A DNA stretch of 35,956 bases from Bacteroidales bacterium. Lineage in GTDB: Bacteria > Bacteroidota > Bacteroidia > Bacteroidales > JAADJA01. The stretch is taken from NCBI GenBank assembly GCA_030596605.1, contig JAUVJI010000029.1, positions 1 to 35,956 of the forward strand, written 5' to 3'. Below, piece after piece: positions 17,765-27,303 of the stretch. The notes beneath the pieces are model-generated. The model was not told where the DNA came from, ran no database searches, and worked only from the letters and a program-made list of their open reading frames with translations. Positions within the stretch are counted from its first letter, which is position 1; each line of letters begins with the position of its first letter. Both the position numbers and the translations under genes were made by a program.

Positions 17765-18421
17765 ATGATGACAATTTATTATATCATTCCAGTATTAATA
17801 TTTATTCTCATATTTTGTGGTATCATCTTTCGGAAACAATTAAAACTTAAGATGATACAAATAAAGCATGGTAGATATAGTTATGAATATGTAAAACAAT
17901 TTAAAAAGTATACTAACAAAAGCCCATTCCCATACTGTTTCAAAGATGATATTCTTCCTTATCTCAGGGTAGCAAACAAGAAGAGAGAAACAATCAAAAA
18001 TTTCAAATCAGAGAAACCATGTATTTTTGAAAATATACCTTTTGAAAAACCTAAAAATGAAGTGCTGACCGGTAAAACCGATCCTGACTGTTTTAATGTA
18101 TTTAAAATAAGAGATGCAGAATTAAGGTCATACGGATATTATAAAAATCAATTCGGATCAGAAGCAAAAGCAGTATTTTTCTTTTTCGATAATATTTTTT
18201 TTATGGGAGAATACATATTCGATAACTCGCGAAATATTGATAAAACTGTTTTTTTTAGCGATTTAATTTCACAAAACGATCTGGATCAAATACACACCTT
18301 AAACCAATTCTTTGTTTCATGCGGAAACAATACTTCACTATTTTATTATGACAATGGATTTACAATTACAATAAGGTACTCTGACTTATCAAATGTAAAT
18401 TTCAGGGAGATTATGATATAA
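17765..18421 (+). CDS. Membrane-anchored protein of unknown function
   Basis: I do not recognise the family. The 218-residue product starts with one hydrophobic segment (about residues 4-24) followed by basic residues (FRKQLKLKMIQIKHGR), which suggests a single N-terminal anchor with the rest in the cytoplasm. The remainder is mixed alpha/beta and rich in aromatic residues (AVFFFFDNIFFMGEYIF about 139-155, LFYYDNGFTITIRYSDL near the end). Only four cysteines and no catalytic motif are evident. It is flanked by the ACAD promoter and by a terminator that serves clpC on the other strand. Base composition is as AT-rich as its neighbours. Confidence 0.7.
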   Translation: MMTIYYIIPVLIFILIFCGIIFRKQLKLKMIQIKHGRYSYEYVKQFKKYTNKSPFPYCFKDDILPYLRVANKKRETIKNFKSEKPCIFENIPFEKPKNEVLTGKTDPDCFNVFKIRDAELRSYGYYKNQFGSEAKAVFFFFDNIFFMGEYIFDNSRNIDKTVFFSDLISQNDLDQIHTLNQFFVSCGNNTSLFYYDNGFTITIRYSDLSNVNFREIMI

Positions 18422-18446
18422 AAAAAACCTGCCTTAAACGACAGGT
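18421..18446 (-). terminator. Rho-independent terminator after clpC
   Basis: On the minus strand the transcript reads ACCTGTC, GTTTAA loop, GGCAGGT: a 7-bp stem with one wobble pair followed by a run of U. It lies just after the clpC stop. On the plus strand the stem has a mismatch and no U run, so it serves mainly clpC. Confidence 0.75.
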
Positions 18447-18452
18447 CTTAAT

Positions 18453-21008
18453 CTATTTCGATTTGCTTACTTCTTTTTTCTGTTTTATGATATTTATCTT
18501 CAGATCATCAGCTCCTTCCTTGTAATCAACTTTGATCTTATCACCTTCAGCAAGTTTTGTTTTAATTATTTCTTCTGCCAAAGGATCTTCAATGTATTTT
18601 TGAATAGCTCGTTTCAAAGGCCGTGCCCCATATTGTTCGTCCCATCCTTTATCAACTATATAATCCTTGGCTTTAGGCGTTACCTCCATATGATATCCCA
18701 ATCCTTTTATGCGATCGAACAAATAATTCAATTCAATATCGATAATCTTATGGATATCTTCTCTTTCAAGCGGATCAAATATTACAACATCATCTATCCT
18801 GTTTAAGAATTCCGGTGCAAAAGCTTTTTTCAATGCACTTTCAATCACACCCTTCGCATAATTAATTTTGGCTGATTTTTTTGCAGAAGTACTAAATCCA
18901 ACACCCTGGCCAAAATCCTTCAATTGCCTTGATCCTATATTGGAAGTCATAATTATAATTGTATTTTTGAAATCCACTTTCCTTCCAAAACTGTCGGTTA
19001 ATACCCCATCATCCAGCACCTGCAATAATAAATGAAATACATCAGGATGTGCTTTTTCGATCTCATCCAGCAAAACGATAGAGTAGGGCTTTCTGCGAAC
19101 CTTTTCGGTTAACTGCCCGCCTTCTTCATAACCAACATATCCCGGTGGTGCTCCAACAAGTCTTGAAACTGCAAATTTCTCCATAAATTCACTCATGTCA
19201 ACCCTTATGAGTGTATCTTCAGAGTCAAACAGGTATTTAGCCAGAATTTTTGCCAGGTGGGTTTTACCAACACCTGTAGGACCAAGGAAAATAAAAGTTC
19301 CGATAGGTTTGTTCGGATCCTTCAATCCGGCACGGTTTCTACGTATGGCCTTCGTTACCTTTTTTATCGCCTCATTCTGCCCGATTATAGACCCTGCCAA
19401 ATCGTCCTCCATATTTATCAATCGGTCACTTTCATTTTGAGCGATTCGCTGTACCGGAACGCCTGTCATCATGGCAATCACCTCAGCAACATTTTCTTCT
19501 GATACCTCTTCCCGATTAATTTTTGACTCTTCTTCCCATTTTTTCTTTTCCCTGTCCAGATCATCCTGCAATTTTCTTTCAATATCCCGGAATTTAGCGG
19601 CTTCCTCAAATTTCTGATTATTGATCGCCTGGGTTTTATTTACTTTGGTATCTTCAATGCGGTTCTCAATATCTATGATCTCAACCGGCACATGAATATT
19701 TGTAATATGAACCCTTGATCCTGCTTCGTCAAGTGCATCAATGGCTTTATCCGGATGATAGCGGTCAGTAATATACCTTGTGGTTAAACTGACGCAGGCT
19801 TTAATGGCATCATCCGAATAAGTCACCAAATGATGGTCTTCATATTTTTCCTTGATATTATTAAGTATCTCTATGGTTTCATCAGGAGTTGTAGGGTCAA
19901 TAAGTACTTTTTGAAATCGTCTTTCCAGCGCACCATCCTTTTCGATGTACTGTCTGTACTCATCCAATGTGGTAGCTCCGATACACTGTAATTCACCCCG
20001 TGACAAAGCCGGTTTGAACATATTTGATGCATCGAGAGAACCCGAGGCATTACCGGCTCCAACGATTGTGTGAATTTCATCAATGAACAGAATAATGTCA
20101 GGATTTTTTTCCAGTTCATTCAGAACGGCCTTCATTCTTTCTTCAAATTGCCCACGATATTTAGTTCCAGCTACCAGGGAAGCCAGATCGAGGGTGACAA
20201 TTTTCTTATTAAAGAGCGCCCTGGAAACTTTCCTTTCAACAATCCTAAGTGCAAGGCCTTCAGCAATAGCAGATTTTCCTACACCGGGTTCCCCAATAAG
20301 GATAGGATTATTTTTCTTCCGGCGGCTTAGAATTTGAGCAATCCTCTCTAATTCCCGAGCCCTGCCTACAATGGGATCAAGTCTTCCTTCTTCAGCATAT
20401 TTAGTTATATCTCTTCCAAAATTGTCAAGTACTGGAGTTTTAGACTTTGAATCCGACATTTTTTTAATATTTCCTCCAAAACTTTGTCCCCCTTCTTCCG
20501 GATCATCATCTGTAGTACCACCAGGTAATTCATCTTTCGGATCTATTTTAAATCCACCACTGTCAGAGTTCGAAATTATAGCTTTTAATTCATCTTTTAC
20601 AGCGTCATAATCTACGCCATAATTTTGGAACGCTTTGGTTACAACATTATCATGATCCTTTAAAATAGCCAATAATAAATGTTCAGTCCCAATAAGGTCA
20701 CTATTAAATAATTTGGCTTCAAGATATGTAATTTTTAATGCTCTTTCAGCTTGCTTTATCAATGGGATATTATCAGACGATTTTGCCTTCTTCTCAATCG
20801 AACTTGCTATGGCTATTTCAACTTCCTTTCGTATTTTTGAAAGGTCAACGCCAAAATATGTCAAAATTTGAATAGCCATTCCTTCTCCTTCACGAATGAT
20901 CCCAAGTAATAGATGCTCAAGTCCAATATAATCGTTCCCAAGCCTTATGGCTTCTTCCCTGCTGAATGATAGTACATCTTTTACACGTTGTGAAAATTTA
21001 GCTTCCAT
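18453..21008 (-). CDS. clpC: ATP-dependent Clp protease ATPase subunit ClpC
   Basis: An 851-residue Hsp100 unfoldase with all expected parts: two Clp_N repeats (about 1-145), AAA domain 1 with Walker A GEPGVGKS (239-246) and Walker B LFIDE (307-311), a UVR-type middle segment (about 461-496, [17 protein letters not shown]) that marks ClpC rather than ClpA or ClpB, AAA domain 2 with GPTGVGKT (576-583) and LLDEIE (646-651), and a VGF tripeptide (703-705) in the loop that docks on ClpP. It feeds unfolded proteins to ClpP in the cytoplasm. The linker at 146-190 is rich in Gly, Asp and Ser. It is divergent from gyrA, with a 327 bp regulatory gap, and ends at a terminator. Confidence 0.96.
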   Translation of the reverse strand: MEAKFSQRVKDVLSFSREEAIRLGNDYIGLEHLLLGIIREGEGMAIQILTYFGVDLSKIRKEVEIAIASSIEKKAKSSDNIPLIKQAERALKITYLEAKLFNSDLIGTEHLLLAILKDHDNVVTKAFQNYGVDYDAVKDELKAIISNSDSGGFKIDPKDELPGGTTDDDPEEGGQSFGGNIKKMSDSKSKTPVLDNFGRDITKYAEEGRLDPIVGRARELERIAQILSRRKKNNPILIGEPGVGKSAIAEGLALRIVERKVSRALFNKKIVTLDLASLVAGTKYRGQFEERMKAVLNELEKNPDIILFIDEIHTIVGAGNASGSLDASNMFKPALSRGELQCIGATTLDEYRQYIEKDGALERRFQKVLIDPTTPDETIEILNNIKEKYEDHHLVTYSDDAIKACVSLTTRYITDRYHPDKAIDALDEAGSRVHITNIHVPVEIIDIENRIEDTKVNKTQAINNQKFEEAAKFRDIERKLQDDLDREKKKWEEESKINREEVSEENVAEVIAMMTGVPVQRIAQNESDRLINMEDDLAGSIIGQNEAIKKVTKAIRRNRAGLKDPNKPIGTFIFLGPTGVGKTHLAKILAKYLFDSEDTLIRVDMSEFMEKFAVSRLVGAPPGYVGYEEGGQLTEKVRRKPYSIVLLDEIEKAHPDVFHLLLQVLDDGVLTDSFGRKVDFKNTIIIMTSNIGSRQLKDFGQGVGFSTSAKKSAKINYAKGVIESALKKAFAPEFLNRIDDVVIFDPLEREDIHKIIDIELNYLFDRIKGLGYHMEVTPKAKDYIVDKGWDEQYGARPLKRAIQKYIEDPLAEEIIKTKLAEGDKIKVDYKEGADDLKINIIKQKKEVSKSK

Positions 21009-21146
21009 TATAAATAATAAAATTTAATGTCTAAAAAAAACGTTAACTAAAATTAAATATTACAAATAATAAATTTATTTGTAAAACTCAATTCTTCATT
21101 TTGTCCTTTCAAAAATCCTTCCTAACTGGCTGAAATTTAATAATAA

Positions 21147-21175
21147 GTGACAATTTGTCGCTATTTTCAAATGTA
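21147..21175 (-). promoter_or_regulatory. Candidate clpC promoter with palindrome at the start site
   Basis: The minus strand reads TACATTTG at 21168-21175, a match to the -7 consensus, though no clear -33 TTTG is present. Just downstream lies the palindrome GACAA-T-TTGTC (21149-21159), extendable to 15 bp with one wobble (21147-21161), centred close to the predicted transcription start. It could be an operator for a stress regulator, but this is inferred from position only. The leader would be about 150 nt. The rest of 21009-21335 is AT-rich with nothing else that I recognise. Confidence 0.35.
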
Positions 21176-21278
21176 GATACAAATATACTGAAAAAAGGGC
21201 ATTCAGTTAATATTTATTAACATCAATATGTTAGTAATAATAATCATGGAAAAAGCCTTAAGATTCACTAAAAATTAC

Positions 21279-21286
21279 TACATTCG
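21279..21286 (+). promoter_or_regulatory. Weak -7-like element upstream of gyrA
   Basis: TACATTCG differs by one base from TAnnTTTG and would give a leader of about 43 nt. No -33 element is visible. It is the best candidate in the gap, but tentative. Confidence 0.25.
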
Positions 21287-21335
21287 TAACTTTTATTAGG
21301 ATGTTGTAATTATCTGTAATTGAAGATTGTAGAAA

Positions 21336-23879
21336 ATGGAAAACGGACAAATTGGAGAAAAGATTATAAAGGTTAATATCGAAACCCAAATGAAGACAGC
21401 CTACATTGATTATGCAATGTCGGTTATTGTATCCAGAGCACTTCCTGACGTGAGAGATGGATTGAAACCTGTTCACAGGCGAGTGCTTTATGGAATGCTC
21501 GATTTAGGAGTCTATTCCAACAAGCCATATAAAAAATCTGCCAGGATAGTAGGGGAGGTGTTAGGAAAATATCATCCCCATGGCGATACATCTGTTTATG
21601 ATGCTATGGTGCGAATGGCTCAGGACTGGTCACTTCGGTATCCGCTAGTTGACGGTCAGGGAAACTTTGGTTCGATGGACGGTGACAGCCCGGCTGCCAT
21701 GCGATATACTGAAGCAAGGCTAAGGAAAATTGCTGAAGAAATGCTGGCGGATATTAACAAGGATACAGTTGATTTTAAACTGAATTTTGATGATTCACTA
21801 ACTGAACCAACTGTTTTACCGGCTAAAATTCCGAATCTGCTGGTTAATGGAGCTTCAGGAATAGCAGTAGGGATGGCCACCAACATGCCACCTCATAACC
21901 TAACTGAGGTAATTGACGGTACAATTGCATATATCAATAATGCTGAAATAACCATACCTGAGTTAATGAAACTCATAAAAGGCCCGGATTTTCCTACAGG
22001 TGGAGTGATCTATGGTTATGATGGGGTTAAAGATGCATATGAAACCGGCCGTGGAAGGATCATCATGAGGGGTGAAGCCAAAATAGAAGAAGATGATAAT
22101 GGAAAAGCCACCATTATTGTTACTGCAATTCCTTACCAGGTAAATAAAGCCGATATGATCAAGAAAACGGCTGACTTGATTATTGATAAGCGGATTGAAG
22201 GTATTTCTGATATCAGGGATGAATCAGACAGGGAAGGTTTGCGTATCGTGTACGATTTGAAAAGGGATGCAATACCCAATGTCATTCTTAATAAACTTTA
22301 TCAATATACCCAGTTACAAACATCTTTTAGCGTAAATAATATTGCATTGGTAAATGGAAGGCCCATGCTTCTTAACCTAAAAGATATGATCGTGCACTAT
22401 GTCGCACACAGGCATGATGTTTTGATAAGAAAGACCAAATTTGAATTACAGGAGGCTGAAAAGAAAGCCCATATCCTCGAAGGATTGATAAAAGCCCTCG
22501 ACCACCTTGATGAAGTTATAGCTTTGATCAGGTCTTCACGTACACCCGAAGATGCGAGAAATGGATTAATGAACGAATTTGAATTGTCTGAAATTCAGGC
22601 AAGGGCTATTCTGGATATGCGGTTGCAAAAGCTTACGGGCTTAGAACAGGAAAAATTAAAAGAGGAATACCAGGAGCTTTTAAAATTGATTGAACATCTT
22701 AAAGAGATTTTGGCAAATGAGGAGATGAGGAAGGAAATCATCAAAGCAGAACTCCAAGAAATCAAAGAAAAGTATGGTGACGATACAAGAACTGAAATAG
22801 AATATACAGCCAAGGACTTCAGCATAACAGATACCATACCAGATGAGGATGTTGTAATTACAATCTCACATTTAGGTTATATTAAGCGTACTCCTCTAAC
22901 CGAATACCGCAGGCAGAACAGGGGAGGTGTCGGTGCACGGGGAAGTAATAAACGTGGTGAAGATTTCCTTGAATACCTTTTCGTTGCGACAAACCATAAT
23001 TATATGCTTTTCTTTACTGAAAGGGGAAAATGCTATTGGTTACGTGTTTTTGAAATCCCGGAAGGAACTAAGACCTCCAAGGGCAGAGCGATGCAGAACC
23101 TTATCAGTTTAGAGCAGGGAGATAAAGTAAGGGCATTTATAAATGTAAAAGATCTTACTGACAAAGAATATGTAAAAAATAATTTCATTATTCTTTGCAC
23201 TAAAAAGGGAACCATTAAAAAAACATCACTTGAAGCATATTCACGGCCAAGACAAAATGGAATAATTGCGGTGAATATCCGCGAAGGAGATAATTTGCTG
23301 GAGGCAAGACTTACAAATGGTGAAAATGAAATCATCATGGCATTGAAGTCGGGGAAGGCTATCCGCTTTAATGAAAGAAGAGTCAGGCCTATGGGTAGAA
23401 ATGCTTCAGGAGTAAGGGGAATTAGATTATCGAGAGAAAAAGATGAAGTAATAGGTATGATTTGCCTGGAAAATGGGAGCCAGGATATACTTGTAGTTTC
23501 AGAAAATGGTTATGGCAAAAAATCGAAGCTGGATGATTACAGGGTTACCAATAGAGGTGGCAAGGGAGTTAAAACCCTTAATATAACACCTAAAACCGGT
23601 GACCTGATTGCCATTAAGGCTGTAACTGATAATGATGATTTGATGATCATTAAGCGATCAGGTATTTTGATCAGGATGGCAGTTACGGATATGCGCGTTA
23701 TGGGAAGAGCAACTCAAGGAGTAAGACTTATTAATATCAAAGGAGGGGATGCCATTGCTTCTGTTGCCCGCGTTGAAATTGAAGAAGATGCTGAAGAAGA
23801 AGTCAACATGGAGGCATTGCCAACTGACGAATTGAATCCTGATGAATCTGACCCTAATGAGTCAAATGAAGAATTGTAA
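21336..23879 (+). CDS. gyrA: DNA gyrase subunit A
   Basis: An 847-residue type II topoisomerase subunit that cuts and rejoins DNA during negative supercoiling. The N-terminal domain has [24 protein letters not shown], the quinolone-resistance region [11 protein letters not shown] (79-89, with Thr85, Ser86 and Asp89 aligned with E. coli 83, 84 and 87) and the catalytic Tyr124 in AAMRYTEA. A coiled coil lies around residues 365-470. The C-terminal beta-pinwheel starts after about 500, and its GyrA box reads QNRGGVG, which distinguishes gyrase from ParC in this phylum. The tail is very acidic. It has no second gyrase gene beside it. Confidence 0.97.
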   Translation: MENGQIGEKIIKVNIETQMKTAYIDYAMSVIVSRALPDVRDGLKPVHRRVLYGMLDLGVYSNKPYKKSARIVGEVLGKYHPHGDTSVYDAMVRMAQDWSLRYPLVDGQGNFGSMDGDSPAAMRYTEARLRKIAEEMLADINKDTVDFKLNFDDSLTEPTVLPAKIPNLLVNGASGIAVGMATNMPPHNLTEVIDGTIAYINNAEITIPELMKLIKGPDFPTGGVIYGYDGVKDAYETGRGRIIMRGEAKIEEDDNGKATIIVTAIPYQVNKADMIKKTADLIIDKRIEGISDIRDESDREGLRIVYDLKRDAIPNVILNKLYQYTQLQTSFSVNNIALVNGRPMLLNLKDMIVHYVAHRHDVLIRKTKFELQEAEKKAHILEGLIKALDHLDEVIALIRSSRTPEDARNGLMNEFELSEIQARAILDMRLQKLTGLEQEKLKEEYQELLKLIEHLKEILANEEMRKEIIKAELQEIKEKYGDDTRTEIEYTAKDFSITDTIPDEDVVITISHLGYIKRTPLTEYRRQNRGGVGARGSNKRGEDFLEYLFVATNHNYMLFFTERGKCYWLRVFEIPEGTKTSKGRAMQNLISLEQGDKVRAFINVKDLTDKEYVKNNFIILCTKKGTIKKTSLEAYSRPRQNGIIAVNIREGDNLLEARLTNGENEIIMALKSGKAIRFNERRVRPMGRNASGVRGIRLSREKDEVIGMICLENGSQDILVVSENGYGKKSKLDDYRVTNRGGKGVKTLNITPKTGDLIAIKAVTDNDDLMIIKRSGILIRMAVTDMRVMGRATQGVRLINIKGGDAIASVARVEIEEDAEEEVNMEALPTDELNPDESDPNESNEEL

Positions 23880-24001
23880 AAACTTAATAATTAGTTTATT
23901 ATTGGCCATTACTTAAACATACAGTTTAGTTTTGATTTTCTTAATTAAAAAGAATCATTCCAAATTGGTCTGGAAATTGTATGGTGTTTTATATTAATTA
24001 A

Positions 24002-24009
24002 TAATTTTG
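24002..24009 (+). promoter_or_regulatory. -7 promoter element for the secreted TPR protein
   Basis: TAATTTTG matches TAnnTTTG, with a TTG at 23977-23979 as a loose -33. It overlaps an in-frame TTG (24007), showing that the real start is the ATG at 24043, with a leader of about 27 nt. Confidence 0.55.
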
Positions 24010-24042
24010 TCGATTAAAAATTACATAAAAACAACATTGAAT

Positions 24043-25263
24043 ATGAAGAAAATAGCATTATTATTAGGATTGATTTTAGCCTTTTATTTTGGTTATTCAC
24101 AGAATAGTAAAGTAGTGAGCGCATTCAATTATCATAATAGTGGTAAGCTCGATAAAGCAAAGGAAAATATTGATGCAGCTTCTGAGCATGAAAAAACTAT
24201 TGGTAAGGCTAAAACATGGTTTTACATGGGAAATATTTACATTGACATCTACAGAAGCCAGGATTCTGTTTATAAAAACCTGGATCCGGAGGCACTTGAT
24301 AAAGCCTATGTGGCCTATAAAAGAGCAATGGAGCTTGACGAAAAGAATGTTTACAAAGTTGATATCCTCACACGAATGCCGATTTTAGGGGAATCGTATT
24401 TTAACGATGGCGCAAATAAATACAACGTTGGAATGAAGGCATTAAATGCACAGGACAGCGTAGGGGCATTGGAAGCTTTTGATATGTCGGTGAAGTCTTT
24501 TGAAACTGCATATATAATATATGAGGAAACAGGTAGAACTGATACTACAACTATTTATTATATTTCAATTGCCGCTGAGTATTCCAATGATTTTGAAAAA
24601 GCCAAAAAATCGCTGCAAACCTTGATAGATTGGAATTATCCTGAACCATCCATATATACTTCACTGGCCAATATTTATTACAAGCAGGATAAGGATGCTG
24701 AAAAAGCCATATCCACCTATCAGGCAGGTAGGGTACAGTATCCCGAGGATCTAAACCTTCTTTTAAATGAAACCAATATTTACCTGGCCGAAGGGGAAAC
24801 GGAAAAAGCGCTTGAAAACCTTAAATTAGCTGCTGAAATTGACAAAACCAATCCAACGATTTTCTTTGCTATTGGTGCGAAATACAACGAAGTAGTTGAT
24901 GATACAACCCGAACAAAGGAGATGAGGGAAGATTCATTTGAAAAAGCTGCTGAAGCATATATAAAGTCAATTGAATTAAAACCCGATTATTTTGATCCTA
25001 ATTATAATATGGGCGCTTTATATGTAAACAAGGCAGCTACATATATTGATGAGGCAAATGATCTGCCATTGACTGCACAGGACGAATATGATGCGTTAAA
25101 AGAAAAAGCAGATGAACTTTTATCCACTTGTTTGCCTTATCTGGAAACAGCACATGAGTTAGAACCTGAAGATCGCAGTACATTGGTATCGTTAAAAGAA
25201 ATTTATACCCGGCTTAAAATGTATGATAAATTAAAAGAGATAAATGCAAAACTGGAAGAGTAG
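24043..25263 (+). CDS. Exported tetratricopeptide-repeat protein
   Basis: About 406 residues from the ATG that begins a clear signal peptide (KKIALLLGLILAFYFGYSQ). The upstream TTG start is rejected because it lies in the promoter. The mature part is a chain of TPR-like helix pairs: AFNYHNSGKLDKAKENIDAA, TWFYMGNIYIDIYR, ANIYYKQDKDAEKAISTYQAG, ETNIYLAEGETEKALENLKLA, and DPNYNMGALYVNKAATYIDEA near the end. No lipobox Cys is present, so it is probably periplasmic. Such proteins act as scaffolds, and the partner is not evident. It follows gyrA by about 160 bp and ends at a good terminator. Confidence 0.82.
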   Translation: MKKIALLLGLILAFYFGYSQNSKVVSAFNYHNSGKLDKAKENIDAASEHEKTIGKAKTWFYMGNIYIDIYRSQDSVYKNLDPEALDKAYVAYKRAMELDEKNVYKVDILTRMPILGESYFNDGANKYNVGMKALNAQDSVGALEAFDMSVKSFETAYIIYEETGRTDTTTIYYISIAAEYSNDFEKAKKSLQTLIDWNYPEPSIYTSLANIYYKQDKDAEKAISTYQAGRVQYPEDLNLLLNETNIYLAEGETEKALENLKLAAEIDKTNPTIFFAIGAKYNEVVDDTTRTKEMREDSFEKAAEAYIKSIELKPDYFDPNYNMGALYVNKAATYIDEANDLPLTAQDEYDALKEKADELLSTCLPYLETAHELEPEDRSTLVSLKEIYTRLKMYDKLKEINAKLEE

Positions 25264-25286
25264 TTTTAAATAAATATTGTGGAATG

Positions 25287-25320
25287 GAGGAGAGGATGTT
25301 TTATTCTCTCCTTTGTTTTA
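25287..25320 (+). terminator. Rho-independent terminator after the TPR gene
   Basis: A 7-bp stem, AGGAGAG (25288-25294) with CTCTCCT (25306-25312), possibly extended inward by GAT/ATT pairs, followed by TTGTTTT. It marks the end of the core-gene stretch before the accessory region. Confidence 0.85.
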
Positions 25321-25391
25321 ATATTTTCTATTTAACATAATATTAATTATACGCTTTTTGATAGTAGAGTAATCTATCCAACTTTTCTCCA

Positions 25392-25443
25392 CATATTTAA
25401 TATTACCTTATCTGACAAGAATAGAAATTATTTCAATGGTCAA
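25392..25443. repeat. Degenerate 52-bp direct repeat, copy 1
   Basis: It begins CATATTTAATATTACC and ends TCAA. Aligned without gaps to 25629-25680 it shares about 41 of 52 positions. It lies in a 586-bp gene-free stretch (25264-25849) that, apart from the terminator, these two repeats and one hairpin, holds nothing that I recognise. Both copies can be read as IFxIxLxDKNxNYF, so decayed coding DNA is one explanation. Confidence 0.5.
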
Positions 25444-25453
25444 GCCCGAGATG

Positions 25454-25498
25454 ATAAGACCTAATATTCTATGCATTAAAGCATCTATTAGTTCTTAT
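25454..25498. repeat. Interrupted 15-bp palindrome (hairpin) in the gene-free spacer
   Basis: Paired arms are ATAAG/CTTAT, CTAATA/TATTAG and ATGC/GCAT, separated by small internal loops and closed by ATTAAA. The folded form could be a structured RNA or a protein-binding site. No U tract follows, so it is not a normal terminator. A second small palindrome, GCATAT-TATT-ATATGC, lies at 25500-25515. Confidence 0.4.
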
Positions 25499-25628
25499 AG
25501 CATATTATTATATGCATTAACAGTAATAACTTAAGGGTTATTTCTATAAGTAATAGTATCTGGTTTGATCAATAAATATACAAATTATTCTCAGCAAAAT
25601 ATGCAGGGATAAGGCAGTTTATTCTCAG

Positions 25629-25680
25629 CATATTTGATATTCCGTTAGCTGATAAGAATTGAAATTATTTCGCAAATCAA
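25629..25680. repeat. Degenerate 52-bp direct repeat, copy 2
   Basis: Partner of 25392-25443, offset 237 bp. It reads CATATTTGATATTCC at its start and shares the core AAGAAT-GAAATTATTTC. A short extra repeat, TTATTCTCAGCA, occurs just before it at about 25584 and 25619. Confidence 0.5.
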
Positions 25681-25849
25681 ACTCACTCCAACTTACTTTC
25701 GAGAATAAAGAGTAGTAAATACAATTTGTTTTGGTCAATGCACTTTTCTATTTAAGATGTTATTTATCACCCTATTTTAAAAATTGCATTGATGAAGATA
25801 ACTAATTATTAGATAAATCGTCAACCTCATCTCTATTCATAGCCGGGCT

Positions 25850-26686
25850 TTAATTTTGACTATTTTTTCTTGTATAAGGTTTCTCAGGCTTAATTAGCTT
25901 ATCTCCTTGCCATGATTGTTGTATACCTAGTCTTCTTAAACCAATTTTTACATAGTCTTCATTTATTTCAATACTAACAGATTTACGATTGAGTTTTTTT
26001 GCTACTTTACCAGTAGTAAATGATCCAGAAAATAGGTCTAAAACAGTATCCCCGACGTCAGAGCTGGCTTTAATTATTCGTTCCAAAAGAGCTTCAGGCT
26101 TTTGAGTTTGGTGCTCTTCATATTCATCCATCCTATAACGAACACGTGGCTCAAATAACCAAATATTTCCAGGTACTTTGGTTTTATTGTATGGTTTTGG
26201 AGGATTCTTCCTGTAGTCAATAAGATTTCTTTTAGAACCAGTTTTTGCTTCAACTAAAATATCTTTCGAATTAAACTTATATTTACTCTTATTTTTGACA
26301 CAAAAAAGTATTGGTTCAAATCGAGAGCCATAATAATTCTTTGCCTGCACTCCAGAACTATCATAGCACCAAACTATTCTGGAGAGTATATTTATTCTGT
26401 CACGCAAATATATATCCAAATATGCCATATACTGTGTAGAAGTCATAACGTACATAGCTCCATTTATTTTCAGCTTTTTGATACTTAGATCCAACCATGA
26501 ATAACACCACTGAACGTACTCTTCACCATTTTCCCATTTGTCCCTAAAACCATTGAAATTCTTACCAATGTTATACGGAGGGTCAATAAAAATCAAATCT
26601 ATTGAGTTGTCTTCTGTTTTTTCTCGTAATACCTCTAATGCATCTCCGAGAAAAATTGTATGGTCTCCCTTGCTAAATTTTCTCAT
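25850..26686 (-). CDS. YhdJ-like DNA adenine-N6 methyltransferase (predicted ATGCAT specificity)
   Basis: A 278-residue beta-class DNA methyltransferase: the catalytic motif DPPYNIG (35-41) precedes the SAM-binding motif LDLFSGSFTTG (216-226). The sequence follows E. coli YhdJ closely as I remember it: RIVWCYDSSGVQAKNYYGS, ILVEAKTGSKRNLIDYRKNPP, PGNIW, RVRYRMDEYE, HQTQKPEALLERII and LRRLG. YhdJ methylates the second A of ATGCAT, so the same or a closely related site is likely here (inference from the family). It is the last gene of a four-gene operon, 3 bp after the HNH gene. It may protect host DNA from that nuclease, or be an epigenetic regulator. No terminator is seen after the stop. Confidence 0.9.
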   Translation of the reverse strand: MRKFSKGDHTIFLGDALEVLREKTEDNSIDLIFIDPPYNIGKNFNGFRDKWENGEEYVQWCYSWLDLSIKKLKINGAMYVMTSTQYMAYLDIYLRDRINILSRIVWCYDSSGVQAKNYYGSRFEPILFCVKNKSKYKFNSKDILVEAKTGSKRNLIDYRKNPPKPYNKTKVPGNIWLFEPRVRYRMDEYEEHQTQKPEALLERIIKASSDVGDTVLDLFSGSFTTGKVAKKLNRKSVSIEINEDYVKIGLRRLGIQQSWQGDKLIKPEKPYTRKNSQN

Positions 26687-26689
26687 TAT

Positions 26690-27301
26690 TCATACGTTAA
26701 GTGCTCTAAACTTAGAATGATATTTATAAAATACCTTCAATAATGTGTAATGTGTTTTGATAGCAATTTGTAGATCATTTCCAGCAACTTTCTGATTTAC
26801 AATTAAATCATTATATGAAGTAATTAGATTTTGAAGCCGAGTAAGTCTCCAAATTATTGAATGACGTTCAAGGTTTAGTTTTAATGTTTTTACCATAAAG
26901 ACGCCTTCAACAGTATTTCCTTGTATAGCTCCATCAGCATCCCTTACAAAATGAATATTAAAATCTATTTCAGTAGGCTTTTGTAGTCCTTTCCCATTAA
27001 TAAAGTGCGAGTTAGTATTACTATTATTAGAGTACCATTTATTAGATTTGGCTAAATTACATGATGGACAAGCATAAATTAGATTATCATATTGAGTTTC
27101 TAATTGAGGGAATTTGTCCTGTGGAGCAAAATGATCTATATGATATGATTTTGGACCTCCATTCCAGGTATCATGTCCATTACAATAACCACAACAGTTG
27201 TTAAAATCTAACACTAAATATTTTTTATAGCTCCTGTAACTTTTATATGGTTTTTGAAAATTATGGTTATGCTGTGGGCTATATTCTCTAAAATTAGGCA
27301 T
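26690..27301 (-). CDS. HNH endonuclease
   Basis: A 203-residue nuclease with a complete zinc-stabilised HNH motif in its N-terminal half: CGYC (37-40), HIDH (54-57, first catalytic His at the IDH step), DNL (Asn73 region) and CPSC-NLAKSNKW (78-88). The four cysteines should hold a structural zinc. The HNH segment resembles that of effector nucleases in defence systems such as Septu PtuB (TIGR02646-like), though the flanks differ. The C-terminal half (about 105-203) is helical, with no motif known to me. It lies 2 bp after the receiver gene and 3 bp before the methyltransferase gene, which suggests a restriction or effector role in the same system. Confidence 0.85.
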   Translation of the reverse strand: MPNFREYSPQHNHNFQKPYKSYRSYKKYLVLDFNNCCGYCNGHDTWNGGPKSYHIDHFAPQDKFPQLETQYDNLIYACPSCNLAKSNKWYSNNSNTNSHFINGKGLQKPTEIDFNIHFVRDADGAIQGNTVEGVFMVKTLKLNLERHSIIWRLTRLQNLITSYNDLIVNQKVAGNDLQIAIKTHYTLLKVFYKYHSKFRALNV

Positions 27302-27303
27302 CT

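Noticed and set aside
19195-20610. Several plus-strand open frames of 68-86 codons across clpC
   Set aside because: They are antisense to conserved Clp AAA motifs and have no features of their own.
25471-25517. Two ATGCAT sites 41 bp apart next to the methyltransferase predicted to recognise ATGCAT
   Set aside because: I found about a dozen ATGCAT sites spread over the window (for example at 1839, 3089, 5189, 10505, 20027 and 22033), close to chance for this base composition; the pair may be coincidence.
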